A stretch of 64,000 nt of DNA from Ignatzschineria sp. F8392. GTDB lineage: Bacteria > Pseudomonadota > Gammaproteobacteria > Cardiobacteriales > Wohlfahrtiimonadaceae. Below the pieces are notes generated by a model. The model saw nothing but the letters and a program-made list of their open reading frames with translations, ran no database searches and was not told where the DNA came from. Of the stretch, positions 7,641 through 15,338 are shown piece by piece. Position 1 is the first letter of the stretch, and every line of letters begins with the position of its first letter. The stretch lies in assembly GCF_002252045.1 (NCBI RefSeq), contig NZ_NEFF01000001.1, positions 248,001-312,000 of the forward strand. Direction: 5' to 3'. Position numbers and translations under genes: made by a program.

Positions 7641-9599
7641 ATGAATACCCCTTTTTCTAATAAAGGTGCTCCGGCACTTCTTCTTATTTCATCCTTTCTA
7701 TTAACTCCCGCACTTGCAGATAAGATCATAACCGACAGTAATGATGAAGAGATTATCTTTACTGCCAATAAAAGAGCGACACAACTTAGTGAAGTAGGAG
7801 CGCAGAGTATCGTTATTACAGAAAAGGAGATTCAAACACGGCAATATCAGAGTGCAGTTGAGGCACTTGCTCATCAGCCCGGCATCATTTTGAGTCAAAA
7901 TAGCTATAGCGGTCCAAGCACTCTATATTTAAGAGGAAGTAGTAACACCCTACTCTTAATTAATGGTGTGCCGGTATCTGATCCGATGGGAACCGATCAT
8001 AATTTTAACTACTCGCTTTTGGGGCAGTTGTTAGATGTTAATCGTATTGAGGTATTAAAAGGTCCTCAAAGTGCGCTCTATGGAAGCTCAGCGATGGGAG
8101 GGGTTGTTCAGATCTTTACTAATGATCTCAATAATCCCGGCACTCGTTTTCGTATTATGGCAGGATCATATGAAACGGTTCAGGTTGGGGCAACAACGAC
8201 AGGTGCCGTAGGTGATCTGCGTTACTCTTTAAGTGGGCTTTTCTATAATACTCGTGGTATCGATGTGACTACAGATAGACCTAATAAGCCTCAGAATGAT
8301 TATGATAAAGATCGAAATAAAAACCGCCAATTATCAGGGCGTTTTAATTATATTTTGAATGATAGCTTAGATGTCGATTTAGATTTCACCTATAACAATC
8401 GTTATGATGAATTCGATAACTTATACAATGTAACGCCTTACAATGACTATAACAAATCGAAAATTTTTACAGGAAGAGTAGGGCTCAATGGTTCATTTTT
8501 TGAGGATCAATGGAGCTCAACCCTCTCTTATGGTGTAGTGAATTTAGATCGAGATAGTTATTCGGGGGAAGATGTTTATCGTTTTGATCCAAATCCAAAC
8601 TGGGATAAAAATGATCCTGATTCTCCGGAATATGTCTCTGTCAAAATTGGTGAAAGACCAACAGATTCTCGTTTTCGTGGAAAAGCGCAAACAGTTAATT
8701 TTGATAATGAATTAAGCTTTTATAAAGATTTCTCAACCCGTTTTGGAGTGGGGTATCACCACGATAAAGGGTCAGATAATAGTCGCTTAGATCACTCACA
8801 AAATACGAAGAGTATCTATGTAGAACAATCTCTCGATTTTGCAGATAAGTTCTTTAATACAGTGGGAATTCGTTATGATAAAAACTCTATTTTTGGAAGT
8901 AAAACCACTTATCGTTTAACTTCTCGTTATAACATCAATGAGATGCTTGCCGTTAAAGGGAGTTTCGGGACAGGATTTACAACACCGACTATTTATCAAT
9001 TATATGTTCCAGTATATGGAGATAAAGATTTAAAACCGGAAACGAGCCGTGGTTATGATTTGGGGATTGAATTAAGACCTTCATCCAATAGTCTGATATC
9101 ACTAAGCTATTTTTATACTGATTATAAAAATATGATTGCAGGAAATTCTAAAAACAACTACAAATATGAGAATTTAAATAGAGCAAAGATTAAAGGCTTT
9201 GAAATAGCTGGCTCTATGGCAATAACGGATCAGTTAGCTTTATCTGCAAGTTATACTTATCTTAATGCTAAACAGAGGGCAGAGGGAGAGAGGTATGAGC
9301 AGATGCTGCGACGCCCCAAGCATCAAATTACAGCGAATGTGACTTATCAACCTATTCATAATTTAACGCTTAACGCATCGGCTATCTATTACAGTCAACG
9401 AGAAGATGCCGTTTATGGTAAGCCCAATGTAAAACTCGACCCTTTTGCTCTTTTTGATATCACCGGCATTTATAAGATCAATAACACCTTTGAAGTCGAT
9501 GCAAAGATTCAAAATCTCTTTAATAAAGATTATGAGTTTGCTCGAGGTTATCGAGAAAAGGGAAGAACAGCTTACCTTGGAGTGAATATCTCTCTTTAG
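7641..9599 (+). CDS. btuB: TonB-dependent vitamin B12 outer-membrane receptor
   Basis: A 22-strand outer-membrane barrel that imports cobalamin using TonB; 652 residues (E. coli BtuB is about 614). The signal peptide is about 1-26 (SSFLLTPALA). A TonB-box-like segment EEIIFTANK follows near 35-43. The plug domain shows STLYLRGSSNTLLLINGVP and RIEVLKGPQSALYGSSAMGG. The barrel ends in a terminal aromatic/hydrophobic strand YLGVNISL. The cobalamin riboswitch directly upstream identifies the ligand class; expression should fall when B12 is plentiful. A rho-independent terminator follows. Confidence 0.92.
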   Translation: MNTPFSNKGAPALLLISSFLLTPALADKIITDSNDEEIIFTANKRATQLSEVGAQSIVITEKEIQTRQYQSAVEALAHQPGIILSQNSYSGPSTLYLRGSSNTLLLINGVPVSDPMGTDHNFNYSLLGQLLDVNRIEVLKGPQSALYGSSAMGGVVQIFTNDLNNPGTRFRIMAGSYETVQVGATTTGAVGDLRYSLSGLFYNTRGIDVTTDRPNKPQNDYDKDRNKNRQLSGRFNYILNDSLDVDLDFTYNNRYDEFDNLYNVTPYNDYNKSKIFTGRVGLNGSFFEDQWSSTLSYGVVNLDRDSYSGEDVYRFDPNPNWDKNDPDSPEYVSVKIGERPTDSRFRGKAQTVNFDNELSFYKDFSTRFGVGYHHDKGSDNSRLDHSQNTKSIYVEQSLDFADKFFNTVGIRYDKNSIFGSKTTYRLTSRYNINEMLAVKGSFGTGFTTPTIYQLYVPVYGDKDLKPETSRGYDLGIELRPSSNSLISLSYFYTDYKNMIAGNSKNNYKYENLNRAKIKGFEIAGSMAITDQLALSASYTYLNAKQRAEGERYEQMLRRPKHQITANVTYQPIHNLTLNASAIYYSQREDAVYGKPNVKLDPFALFDITGIYKINNTFEVDAKIQNLFNKDYEFARGYREKGRTAYLGVNISL

Positions 9600-9645
9600 G
9601 ATACTGTTTTATAAGTACATTAAGCATTGAAAGTAGTATTGAGAG

Positions 9646-9678
9646 AGTGCTATTTCAGCATTGGAATAGCACTTTTTT
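9646..9678 (+). terminator. Rho-independent terminator after btuB
   Basis: AGTGCTATT (9646-9654) pairs perfectly with AATAGCACT (9665-9673), followed by a run of six T. It separates btuB from btuF, which then needs its own promoter. Confidence 0.9.
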
Positions 9679-9711
9679 AATGGGCTAATTTGAGAACTTA
9701 TGTAATTATAA

Positions 9712-9735
9712 GTTGACTGGTTGATTAGTTGACTA
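9712..9735. repeat. 8-bp tandem repeat, 3 units, carrying -35-like boxes
   Basis: GTTGACTG / GTTGATTA / GTTGACTA. Each unit contains a TTGAxT hexamer, and the third one supplies the -35 of the btuF promoter. Confidence 0.75.
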
Positions 9736-9756
9736 GCTTATAAATAAATTTATAAA
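9729..9756 (+). promoter_or_regulatory. Sigma-70 promoter of btuF
   Basis: TTGACT (9729-9734), 16-base spacer, TATAAA (9751-9756). The expected start near 9763 leaves only about 8 bases before the GTG at 9771 but about 26 before the ATG at 9789, which favours the ATG as the btuF start. Confidence 0.65.
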
Positions 9757-9788
9757 CTCATTACAAAAGTGTGTGGATCGATAACATT

Positions 9789-10796
9789 ATGAATAATAAG
9801 GCTGCGTTAGTGGTACAAACCCTCATACAAGCATCTCTACAAAGACTCAAACTCCGTTTTTGCTATATCGCCAATATTGTCCAAATAGTTGTTGCCGGCA
9901 TTTTGCTTATCATGCTGTGTGCTCCTACCTTTGCTGCAACGATGACTATTCCTAAAGGAGAGAGTCGGCAATGCCAAAGAATTGTCTCTATCTCTCCGGC
10001 ATTGAGTGATATGTTGGTAGAGATGGAGTTAGAGGAGCATATTGTTGGTGCGACACGTTATGATCGTCTGCCGGCAACAGAAAAGCGTGAGATTATTGGT
10101 GGTTATTTTGATCTCAATATTGAGAAAGTGGTCTCATTGAAGCCCGATATTGTCTTTCTTGAGGGGAATGTGAATAATCCCATATCGGAACGATTAGCAA
10201 CTTTGGGTGTTAAAAATCGTGTCTATGCGCTCGACACCATTGAAGAGATTGAAGCTGCGAAGCAGGAGATTGGCCACTATTGTGAAGGGAAGATGGAGAT
10301 TCACTCTCAAACGCTGAAAGATCAGTTAGCGGCCTTAACGCCTCTTGATGAATTTGATCAAGAGAAACCTCGTGTGTTGATACTCTACAATTATGGTGAT
10401 CATGCTGAAACTATTTTGCCAAAATTAGCAGCAGGCCGTAGTTTTCATGGAGAACTGTTGGAGACACTTGGTATGCGCAATGTCTATTTGGGATCGCTCA
10501 ATGCGCCGGAGTTAACGCGAGAAGCGATCTCTATTCTTAATCCTGAATGGATCTTTATCCTTAATGGAGCGGTTGATGATACATCCTTAACACGCAATGA
10601 GTTGGTTGTGAAACAGCTCTCTCCCCGTTGGGAGTTTCTCTCCCGTGTAGAGGCTGTTAAGAATCATCATGTTTATGAGATATTTGGCTTTTATACACAG
10701 ATCCCTTCCGTTTCTGCAATGAAGCAGTTAGCGGCTCTTTTTGCACAATTAGTCTATGGTATTGAGATCGAAGATCGGGCGGTATCAACTCATTAA
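9789..10796 (+). CDS. btuF: Periplasmic cobalamin-binding protein
   Basis: Captures B12 in the periplasm and hands it to BtuCD. It has 335 residues from ATG 9789; a GTG at 9771 would add six. A long N-region leads to a hydrophobic core (about 31-47) and a cleavage-like APTFAA site near 45-51. The body is a periplasmic-binding-protein type III fold: RIVSISPALSDMLVEMELEE, VGATRYDRLPA, LKPDIVFLEG and the C-terminal NPEWIFILNG. The N-terminal region before the hydrophobic core is unusually long. No strong Shine-Dalgarno precedes either start. It is separated from btuB by a terminator and has its own promoter. Confidence 0.85.
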   Translation: MNNKAALVVQTLIQASLQRLKLRFCYIANIVQIVVAGILLIMLCAPTFAATMTIPKGESRQCQRIVSISPALSDMLVEMELEEHIVGATRYDRLPATEKREIIGGYFDLNIEKVVSLKPDIVFLEGNVNNPISERLATLGVKNRVYALDTIEEIEAAKQEIGHYCEGKMEIHSQTLKDQLAALTPLDEFDQEKPRVLILYNYGDHAETILPKLAAGRSFHGELLETLGMRNVYLGSLNAPELTREAISILNPEWIFILNGAVDDTSLTRNELVVKQLSPRWEFLSRVEAVKNHHVYEIFGFYTQIPSVSAMKQLAALFAQLVYGIEIEDRAVSTH

Positions 10797-10872
10797 ATTT
10801 CGGGTGTAAAGTTGCTAAATATGGTAGACTAAGCCGCTTTATCGACCGATTTATTGATTTTAGGAGTAAATT

Positions 10873-11310
10873 ATGAGCAAACAACAGACATTATCGATTA
10901 TCAAGCCAGATGCAGTTGCTAAAAACTTAGTAGGTGCGATCTATTCACGTTTTGAAGCAGCAGGTTTTAAAATTGTTGCAGCAAAAATGACTCACTTAAC
11001 ACGTGAAGAAGCTGAAGGTTTCTACGCAGTTCACAAAGAGCGTCCATTCTTCAACGATTTAGTTGAATTCATGATCTCAGGTCCTGTTGTGATCTCTGTA
11101 TTAGAAGGTGATGATGTGATTGCTAAACATCGTGATCTTATGGGTGCAACAAATCCTAAAGATGCATTAGCAGGTACACTTCGTCATGACTATGCAGAAT
11201 CAATCGATGCGAATGCGGTTCACGGCTCAGATGCGCCTGAAACAGCGAAAGTAGAAATTGAATACTTCTTTGGTCCTAACGCAGTTGCAGCACCTAAAGT
11301 GTGTGCATAA
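10873..11310 (+). CDS. ndk: Nucleoside-diphosphate kinase
   Basis: Transfers the gamma phosphate between nucleoside tri- and diphosphates through a phospho-histidine. The 145 residues are near the family norm of about 143. The active-site His117 sits in [12 protein letters not shown]; the N-terminal [12 protein letters not shown] and the [12 protein letters not shown] Kpn-loop region are intact. TAGGAG lies just before the ATG. Codon use looks biased toward frequent codons, consistent with high expression. It starts the ndk-rlmN-pilF-rodZ block common in gammaproteobacteria. Confidence 0.97.
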   Translation: MSKQQTLSIIKPDAVAKNLVGAIYSRFEAAGFKIVAAKMTHLTREEAEGFYAVHKERPFFNDLVEFMISGPVVISVLEGDDVIAKHRDLMGATNPKDALAGTLRHDYAESIDANAVHGSDAPETAKVEIEYFFGPNAVAAPKVCA

Positions 11311-11337
11311 TCGCTAAGCACTAAAGAACAGTACCGA

Positions 11338-11381
11338 CCCGCAATATTGGCAGTGTTTTTAGACGCTATCGATATTGCGGG
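11338..11381. other. Long hairpin between ndk and rlmN
   Basis: CCCGCAATAT (11338-11347) pairs perfectly with ATATTGCGGG (11372-11381). An inner helix AGTGTTT/AGACGCT can stack in the loop with two G-U pairs. No T-run follows, so it is not a standard terminator. It could be an mRNA-processing or stability element, or a weak attenuator that lowers rlmN relative to ndk. Confidence 0.6.
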
Positions 11382-11415
11382 CGTATTGATAGTAATAGAA
11401 GGACTCTAAATATCT

Positions 11416-12558
11416 ATGTTAGATATTGACATTGAAGTAAAAGTTGAAGATGTGAAGCGTCAAACAGATCTGATTAATCTTTATAGTTTGACCTTTGCCG
11501 ACTTAAAAGAATTTTGCCTCTCAATCGGGGAGAAACCCTATAGAGCGACCCAAATAATGAAGTGGCTCTATCATAAAGGGGTACGTTCGATTGATGAGAT
11601 GACTGATATCTCAAAAAAGACACGAGAGAAGCTCAAAGGAATTACATCATTATCACTTCCCGAGGTGATCATGGATCATCTATCAGAAGATGGAACGCGA
11701 AAATGGTTGATTCGTTTAGATTCCGGTAACTCAATTGAGATGGTCTATATTCCCGAAGATGATCGAGGAACGCTCTGTGTTTCATCACAGGTGGGTTGTG
11801 CGCTCGATTGCTCTTTCTGCGCAACTGGAAAGCAGGGCTTTAATCGAAATTTAGCAGTGGAAGAGATTATTGGGCAACTGATGATTGCAAAGTTGTTGCT
11901 TAATGATTTTGAAGAGATCGATAACTTTACCCCTAGAAAAGTGACTAATATTGTCTTTATGGGGATGGGGGAGCCACTCCTAAATTATCGTAATGTGGTA
12001 GCTGCGATGGATATTATGCTCGATGATTACGGTTTTGGGCTCTCAAAACGACGTGTGACCTTGAGTACTTCAGGCGTTGTGCCGGCACTCTACCGTTTAA
12101 AAGAGGATATTGATGTCGCTTTAGCGATCTCTCTGCATGCACCCTATAATTCATTAAGAGATGAGTTAGTGCCAATCAATCAGAAGTATCCTATTGAAGA
12201 GCTTTTAGCGGCATGCCGTAACTATATTGATGGCACAAATAAGAAGATTACGTGGGAATATGTTCTTCTACGAGATATTAATGATCGTGATGAAGATGCT
12301 CATGCGCTAGCACGTTTGATCCGTAATATCCCCGGAAAAGTAAACTTAATTCCTTTCAATCCTTTTGATGGTGTTGATTATAAGACAACAGAGCGTCAAC
12401 AGATCGATCGCTTCCGTTCGATTCTCATGAGTTATGGACTTGTTGTGATGACTCGTAAGACGCGTGGTGATGATGTTGCTGCGGCATGTGGTCAATTAGC
12501 AGGGAAGGTCAAAGATCGTACGAAACGAACCGGTCAGAGTGAAGTGACCGAAGGATAG
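11416..12558 (+). CDS. rlmN: Dual-specificity 23S rRNA/tRNA adenine-C2 methyltransferase RlmN
   Basis: Radical-SAM enzyme that methylates C2 of A2503 in 23S rRNA and A37 in some tRNAs; 380 residues. The Fe-S cluster cysteines are C128, C132 and C135 in CALDCSFC. The two methyl-transfer cysteines are C121 (TLCVSSQ) and C358 (AAACGQLAG). GMGEPLLNY (SAM-binding) and the N-terminal accessory domain (about 20-90) are present. AAGGA is visible about 11 bases before the ATG, a rather long spacing. A terminator closes the transcript after the gene. Confidence 0.96.
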   Translation: MLDIDIEVKVEDVKRQTDLINLYSLTFADLKEFCLSIGEKPYRATQIMKWLYHKGVRSIDEMTDISKKTREKLKGITSLSLPEVIMDHLSEDGTRKWLIRLDSGNSIEMVYIPEDDRGTLCVSSQVGCALDCSFCATGKQGFNRNLAVEEIIGQLMIAKLLLNDFEEIDNFTPRKVTNIVFMGMGEPLLNYRNVVAAMDIMLDDYGFGLSKRRVTLSTSGVVPALYRLKEDIDVALAISLHAPYNSLRDELVPINQKYPIEELLAACRNYIDGTNKKITWEYVLLRDINDRDEDAHALARLIRNIPGKVNLIPFNPFDGVDYKTTERQQIDRFRSILMSYGLVVMTRKTRGDDVAAACGQLAGKVKDRTKRTGQSEVTEG

Positions 12559-12672
12559 ATGATCGAGAGTTGAGATCTTTTGTTCGCTTCTTCTCAATGA
12601 AGCTTCTTATCAATAGATATTAAGAAGTATCGGAAGGCATCGGGAGCGTTACCGTGAGGTTAGTTTTTAAAG

Positions 12673-12703
12673 AGAGCGTTATCATTGTGATACGCTCTTT
12701 TTT
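12673..12703 (+). terminator. Rho-independent terminator after rlmN
   Basis: AGAGCGT plus ATCA pairs with TGAT plus ACGCTCT (one bulged T), and six T follow. It ends the ndk-rlmN transcript, so pilF starts a new one. Confidence 0.85.
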
Positions 12704-13006
12704 GTTCTCTCTCTATCGATTTGTTTCCTCTATCATTTCTCTATTTTTCCCCTATCTTTTCCCGTCTTCTCTTTTTAATCATTATTTACTCACCGCTTGT
12801 CGATCATCTGATCTCGATTGAGATCGTGATATCTATTTTAAGCCTCATGATATTGCTGACATTTCATGATATTGAGAATCATGACCTAACTTTATCTAGT
12901 TATCTAGTTATCTAGTTCTCTAGCTATCTAGTTACCGTGTCATTTCATGATCTCTTTTCTGCACTAAGAGAGACTGATATAGAAAATTGATGAAAGGAGT
13001 CGGCTG
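12704..13006. other. Intergenic region before pilF
   Basis: About 300 bases of very AT-rich DNA holding T/C-rich stretches (12710-12790), repeated TCATGATATT motifs (12845-12875) and the 8-bp array at 12892-12931. No convincing gene; a promoter for pilF presumably lies here but I cannot fix it. Confidence 0.5.
12892..12931. repeat. 8-bp tandem repeat, 5 units
   Basis: TTATCTAG / TTATCTAG / TTATCTAG / TTCTCTAG / CTATCTAG: three perfect and two one-mismatch units. Located about 75 bases upstream of the pilF start. Confidence 0.85.
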
Positions 13007-13747
13007 TTGAGAAGAGCGTTGTTAAAAAATGTATTATTAATAATGATCGCCTTTGGAGTAATAGGGTGTGCTCATATAGGAGGATCGGGGGCGCTAACAA
13101 CTTATCTCGATCAAGAGGCGCTCTCTTTAGCGGATCAGAAGCAGTATGAGTTGAGTCTCTACTATATCGAGTCAGGACATTATAAAAGCGCCCGGGAGAA
13201 GCTTGAGCGATTGGTGATAGACAATCCCAACTTTCCCGATGCTTATAATGGATTAGGAGTGATCCATGAAAGGCGAGGGAGAGTGACGTTGGCGGCTGAT
13301 TATTTTTTACGAGCAATTCAATTAAATCCCAATTATGATACGGCGATCAAAAATTATGGGGTATTAATGTGTTATGTCACGGGGGGAGATGGTATTATCT
13401 CTATGGCAAAGGATCAGTATCAGACGATGGTAAAATCTCGTCTATATAGTGAGGCGGCAAGGTGTTATCTCGATAATGAGAAGTATCAGCAAGCCACAGA
13501 TGCCCTTAACAAAGCGTTACAATTCGATACCGATTATGCTGATAGCTATCTAATTAAAGCAAAGCTCGACTATAAATTAGCACAATATGAATCGGCCGAG
13601 AGCGCAATCTTTCATTTTAATGATCTCAATGGTTATACAGAAGAGAGTGTTCGCTTAGCGCTTATCTTAGCGGAAAAGAGGGGCAATCAAGCAGATATTG
13701 ATCGCTATAAAAATATATTAGTCGAGCAGTTTCAGATGACGAAATAG
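13007..13747 (+). CDS. pilF: Type IV pilus biogenesis TPR lipoprotein PilF/PilW
   Basis: Outer-membrane lipoprotein (pilotin) that helps PilQ secretin assembly; 246 residues. The start is TTG at 13007: AAAGGAG at 12993-12999 sits seven bases upstream and the following residues form a lipoprotein signal with Cys21 (FGVIGC). TPR repeats run from about 45 to 240, including FPDAYNGLGVIHERRGRVTLAADYFLRA-type helices (about 85-110) and NPNYDTAIKNYGVL. Position between rlmN and rodZ is the conserved place for pilF. Pseudopilin and comEA genes elsewhere in the window are consistent with a pilus or DNA-uptake system. Confidence 0.87.
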   Translation: MRRALLKNVLLIMIAFGVIGCAHIGGSGALTTYLDQEALSLADQKQYELSLYYIESGHYKSAREKLERLVIDNPNFPDAYNGLGVIHERRGRVTLAADYFLRAIQLNPNYDTAIKNYGVLMCYVTGGDGIISMAKDQYQTMVKSRLYSEAARCYLDNEKYQQATDALNKALQFDTDYADSYLIKAKLDYKLAQYESAESAIFHFNDLNGYTEESVRLALILAEKRGNQADIDRYKNILVEQFQMTK

Positions 13748-13774
13748 TGTCATATAGTGTCATATAGAGACATC
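13745..13774. repeat. 10-bp tandem repeat, 3 units
   Basis: TAGTGTCATA / TAGTGTCATA / TAGAGACATC. The first unit includes the pilF stop codon, so the duplication began at the gene boundary. Confidence 0.7.
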
Positions 13775-13855
13775 AAAATAGAAATAGAGGCCGCTATACT
13801 GATAGCTTTTATCTGTAGATAGGGCGTTTTAATGAAAGATGAGGAAGAGGAAAGC

Positions 13856-15319
13856 ATGAATGCACAGGAACTAGGCGCAAAGCTAAGAGAGATCCGATTA
13901 GAGAAGGGCTTATCAATAGAGCAAGTTTCACGTGTATTATCATTAAGACCCGCGCTTGTTGAAGCGATGGAGAGTGGTGATTATCGGGAAATTGGGGCGC
14001 TTCTCTATGCAAAAAACTACCTCAAAAAGTATATTCAATTTTTAGGGGTTGATGATCCCCATTTTAGTGCAAGCGTTGAGGCACTTTCCGATGGTTTAGA
14101 TCCTAAGAGTCAAGGTTTTTACGAAACCTCAAAGGTGAAGCTTGAGGTGGAAGAGAAGAAGCGCTCCAATAATTTTAAGTATTATCTTCTCTTTGTTTTA
14201 GTGCTCTTAGCGATCTTTGCCTATCTCTATCAGAGTGGTATGATTCCTTCTCCTTTTAGAGAGAAGTTATCTACTGAAGGGCAAGGAGCAGTCTCTCTTC
14301 CTAATGAGCGACTCCCCTCTTTAGAGCTTGAGTATAATCTTAAAGAGAAGGAGTTAACCTCTTATGAAGAGAAGAGCTTTGAGGAGATTCTGCTCGATGC
14401 AACACAGCAACAACAAGATTTAATGGTTAATGAGGTTCATGGAACAGAATCTCTTTTACATTTAGAGAGCGATGCCTTTTCAGAAGATCCAGAAAATGCC
14501 CATCTTGTAAGGTTAGATCTACAAAGTGAATTGAATATCGATGCGATGCTCCCAGAACTTTCTAATAAAAGAGGGGGATATCAACGCTCGGGAAATTATG
14601 CCGTTTTAGGAAAAGCGCTTCGAAATTATGCCCCGCTCTTGACCGATGATAAATTACCACTTATCGATTTGGGCTCAAAAACGGTCTCATCACAATTTAT
14701 AATTCCAGAAAAGCATATCGATTATCTCTATCAGTCGCCCAATAGCGTTCGATTAGGGCTTATCATTCCTAAAAGCTTTGAAGAGCAATTGGCGGCATTG
14801 CAATCTAAGAAGCTCTCTCTCTATGATCGGGAGAGTGGTTACTATCCCCTTTTAAGTCGTATTGTTGCTGAAAAACAGCTTCTAAAGTTGAAGCGTGAGT
14901 ATCAAGCGTTGAAAGAAGAGGAGGGAGCTCTCAATGCTCTTGTTGTGGCAGATGATGTCGGTGATAATCTATTAGGCGCTCTTAAGCAGAACCTCCTACT
15001 GCAAGCAGAAAAAGAGGCCTCAATTAGCACTCTACAGGCCCTTTTAGAAGAGAAAGCGATCGTCACAATTGTGGCACAAGATATTACAACTTTAGGGGTT
15101 GAGGATGAGAAGGGGCGCCAGATTGCCAATAAGGTACTAAAACGAGGTGACCAGTATCAGTTAGAAGGGCAAGGGATTTTTGAGATATATTTAGGGAATC
15201 CGGCAGTTATTGATAGAATAATGGTAAATGGAGCGCCGATTCCAGAGTATCATTATAAGCCCTTAACAGAAGAGGCTGTATCGATCCGTTTTTCGCTCAA
15301 TTCAGGACAATATCTTTAA
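13856..15319 (+). CDS. rodZ: RodZ-like cytoskeletal HTH membrane protein, unusually long
   Basis: Links MreB to the wall-elongation machinery. I chose ATG 13856 because GAGGAAGAGG lies directly before it; an ATG at 13832 would add eight acidic residues. From 13856: helix-turn-helix domain about 3-67 (LGAKLREIRLEKGLS, ALVEAMESGDYREIG), membrane helix about 109-126, a very long Glu/Leu-rich periplasmic linker about 130-395, and a C-terminal DUF4115-like beta domain about 400-487 (IVAQDITTLGVEDEKG, IFEIYLGNPAVI). At 487 residues it is much longer than E. coli RodZ (337). The hisS start lies 19 bases after its stop; ispG, often found here, is absent. Confidence 0.85.
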   Translation: MNAQELGAKLREIRLEKGLSIEQVSRVLSLRPALVEAMESGDYREIGALLYAKNYLKKYIQFLGVDDPHFSASVEALSDGLDPKSQGFYETSKVKLEVEEKKRSNNFKYYLLFVLVLLAIFAYLYQSGMIPSPFREKLSTEGQGAVSLPNERLPSLELEYNLKEKELTSYEEKSFEEILLDATQQQQDLMVNEVHGTESLLHLESDAFSEDPENAHLVRLDLQSELNIDAMLPELSNKRGGYQRSGNYAVLGKALRNYAPLLTDDKLPLIDLGSKTVSSQFIIPEKHIDYLYQSPNSVRLGLIIPKSFEEQLAALQSKKLSLYDRESGYYPLLSRIVAEKQLLKLKREYQALKEEEGALNALVVADDVGDNLLGALKQNLLLQAEKEASISTLQALLEEKAIVTIVAQDITTLGVEDEKGRQIANKVLKRGDQYQLEGQGIFEIYLGNPAVIDRIMVNGAPIPEYHYKPLTEEAVSIRFSLNSGQYL

Positions 15320-15338
15320 ATATCATTAGGAAATAGTA

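Noticed and set aside
12721-12915. A 64-codon hydrophobic plus-strand frame
   Set aside because: No ribosome site, and it runs into the 8-bp tandem array; composition follows the T-rich spacer.
12945-13316. A 123-codon minus-strand frame
   Set aside because: Antisense to the start of pilF, whose signal peptide and TPRs are clear.
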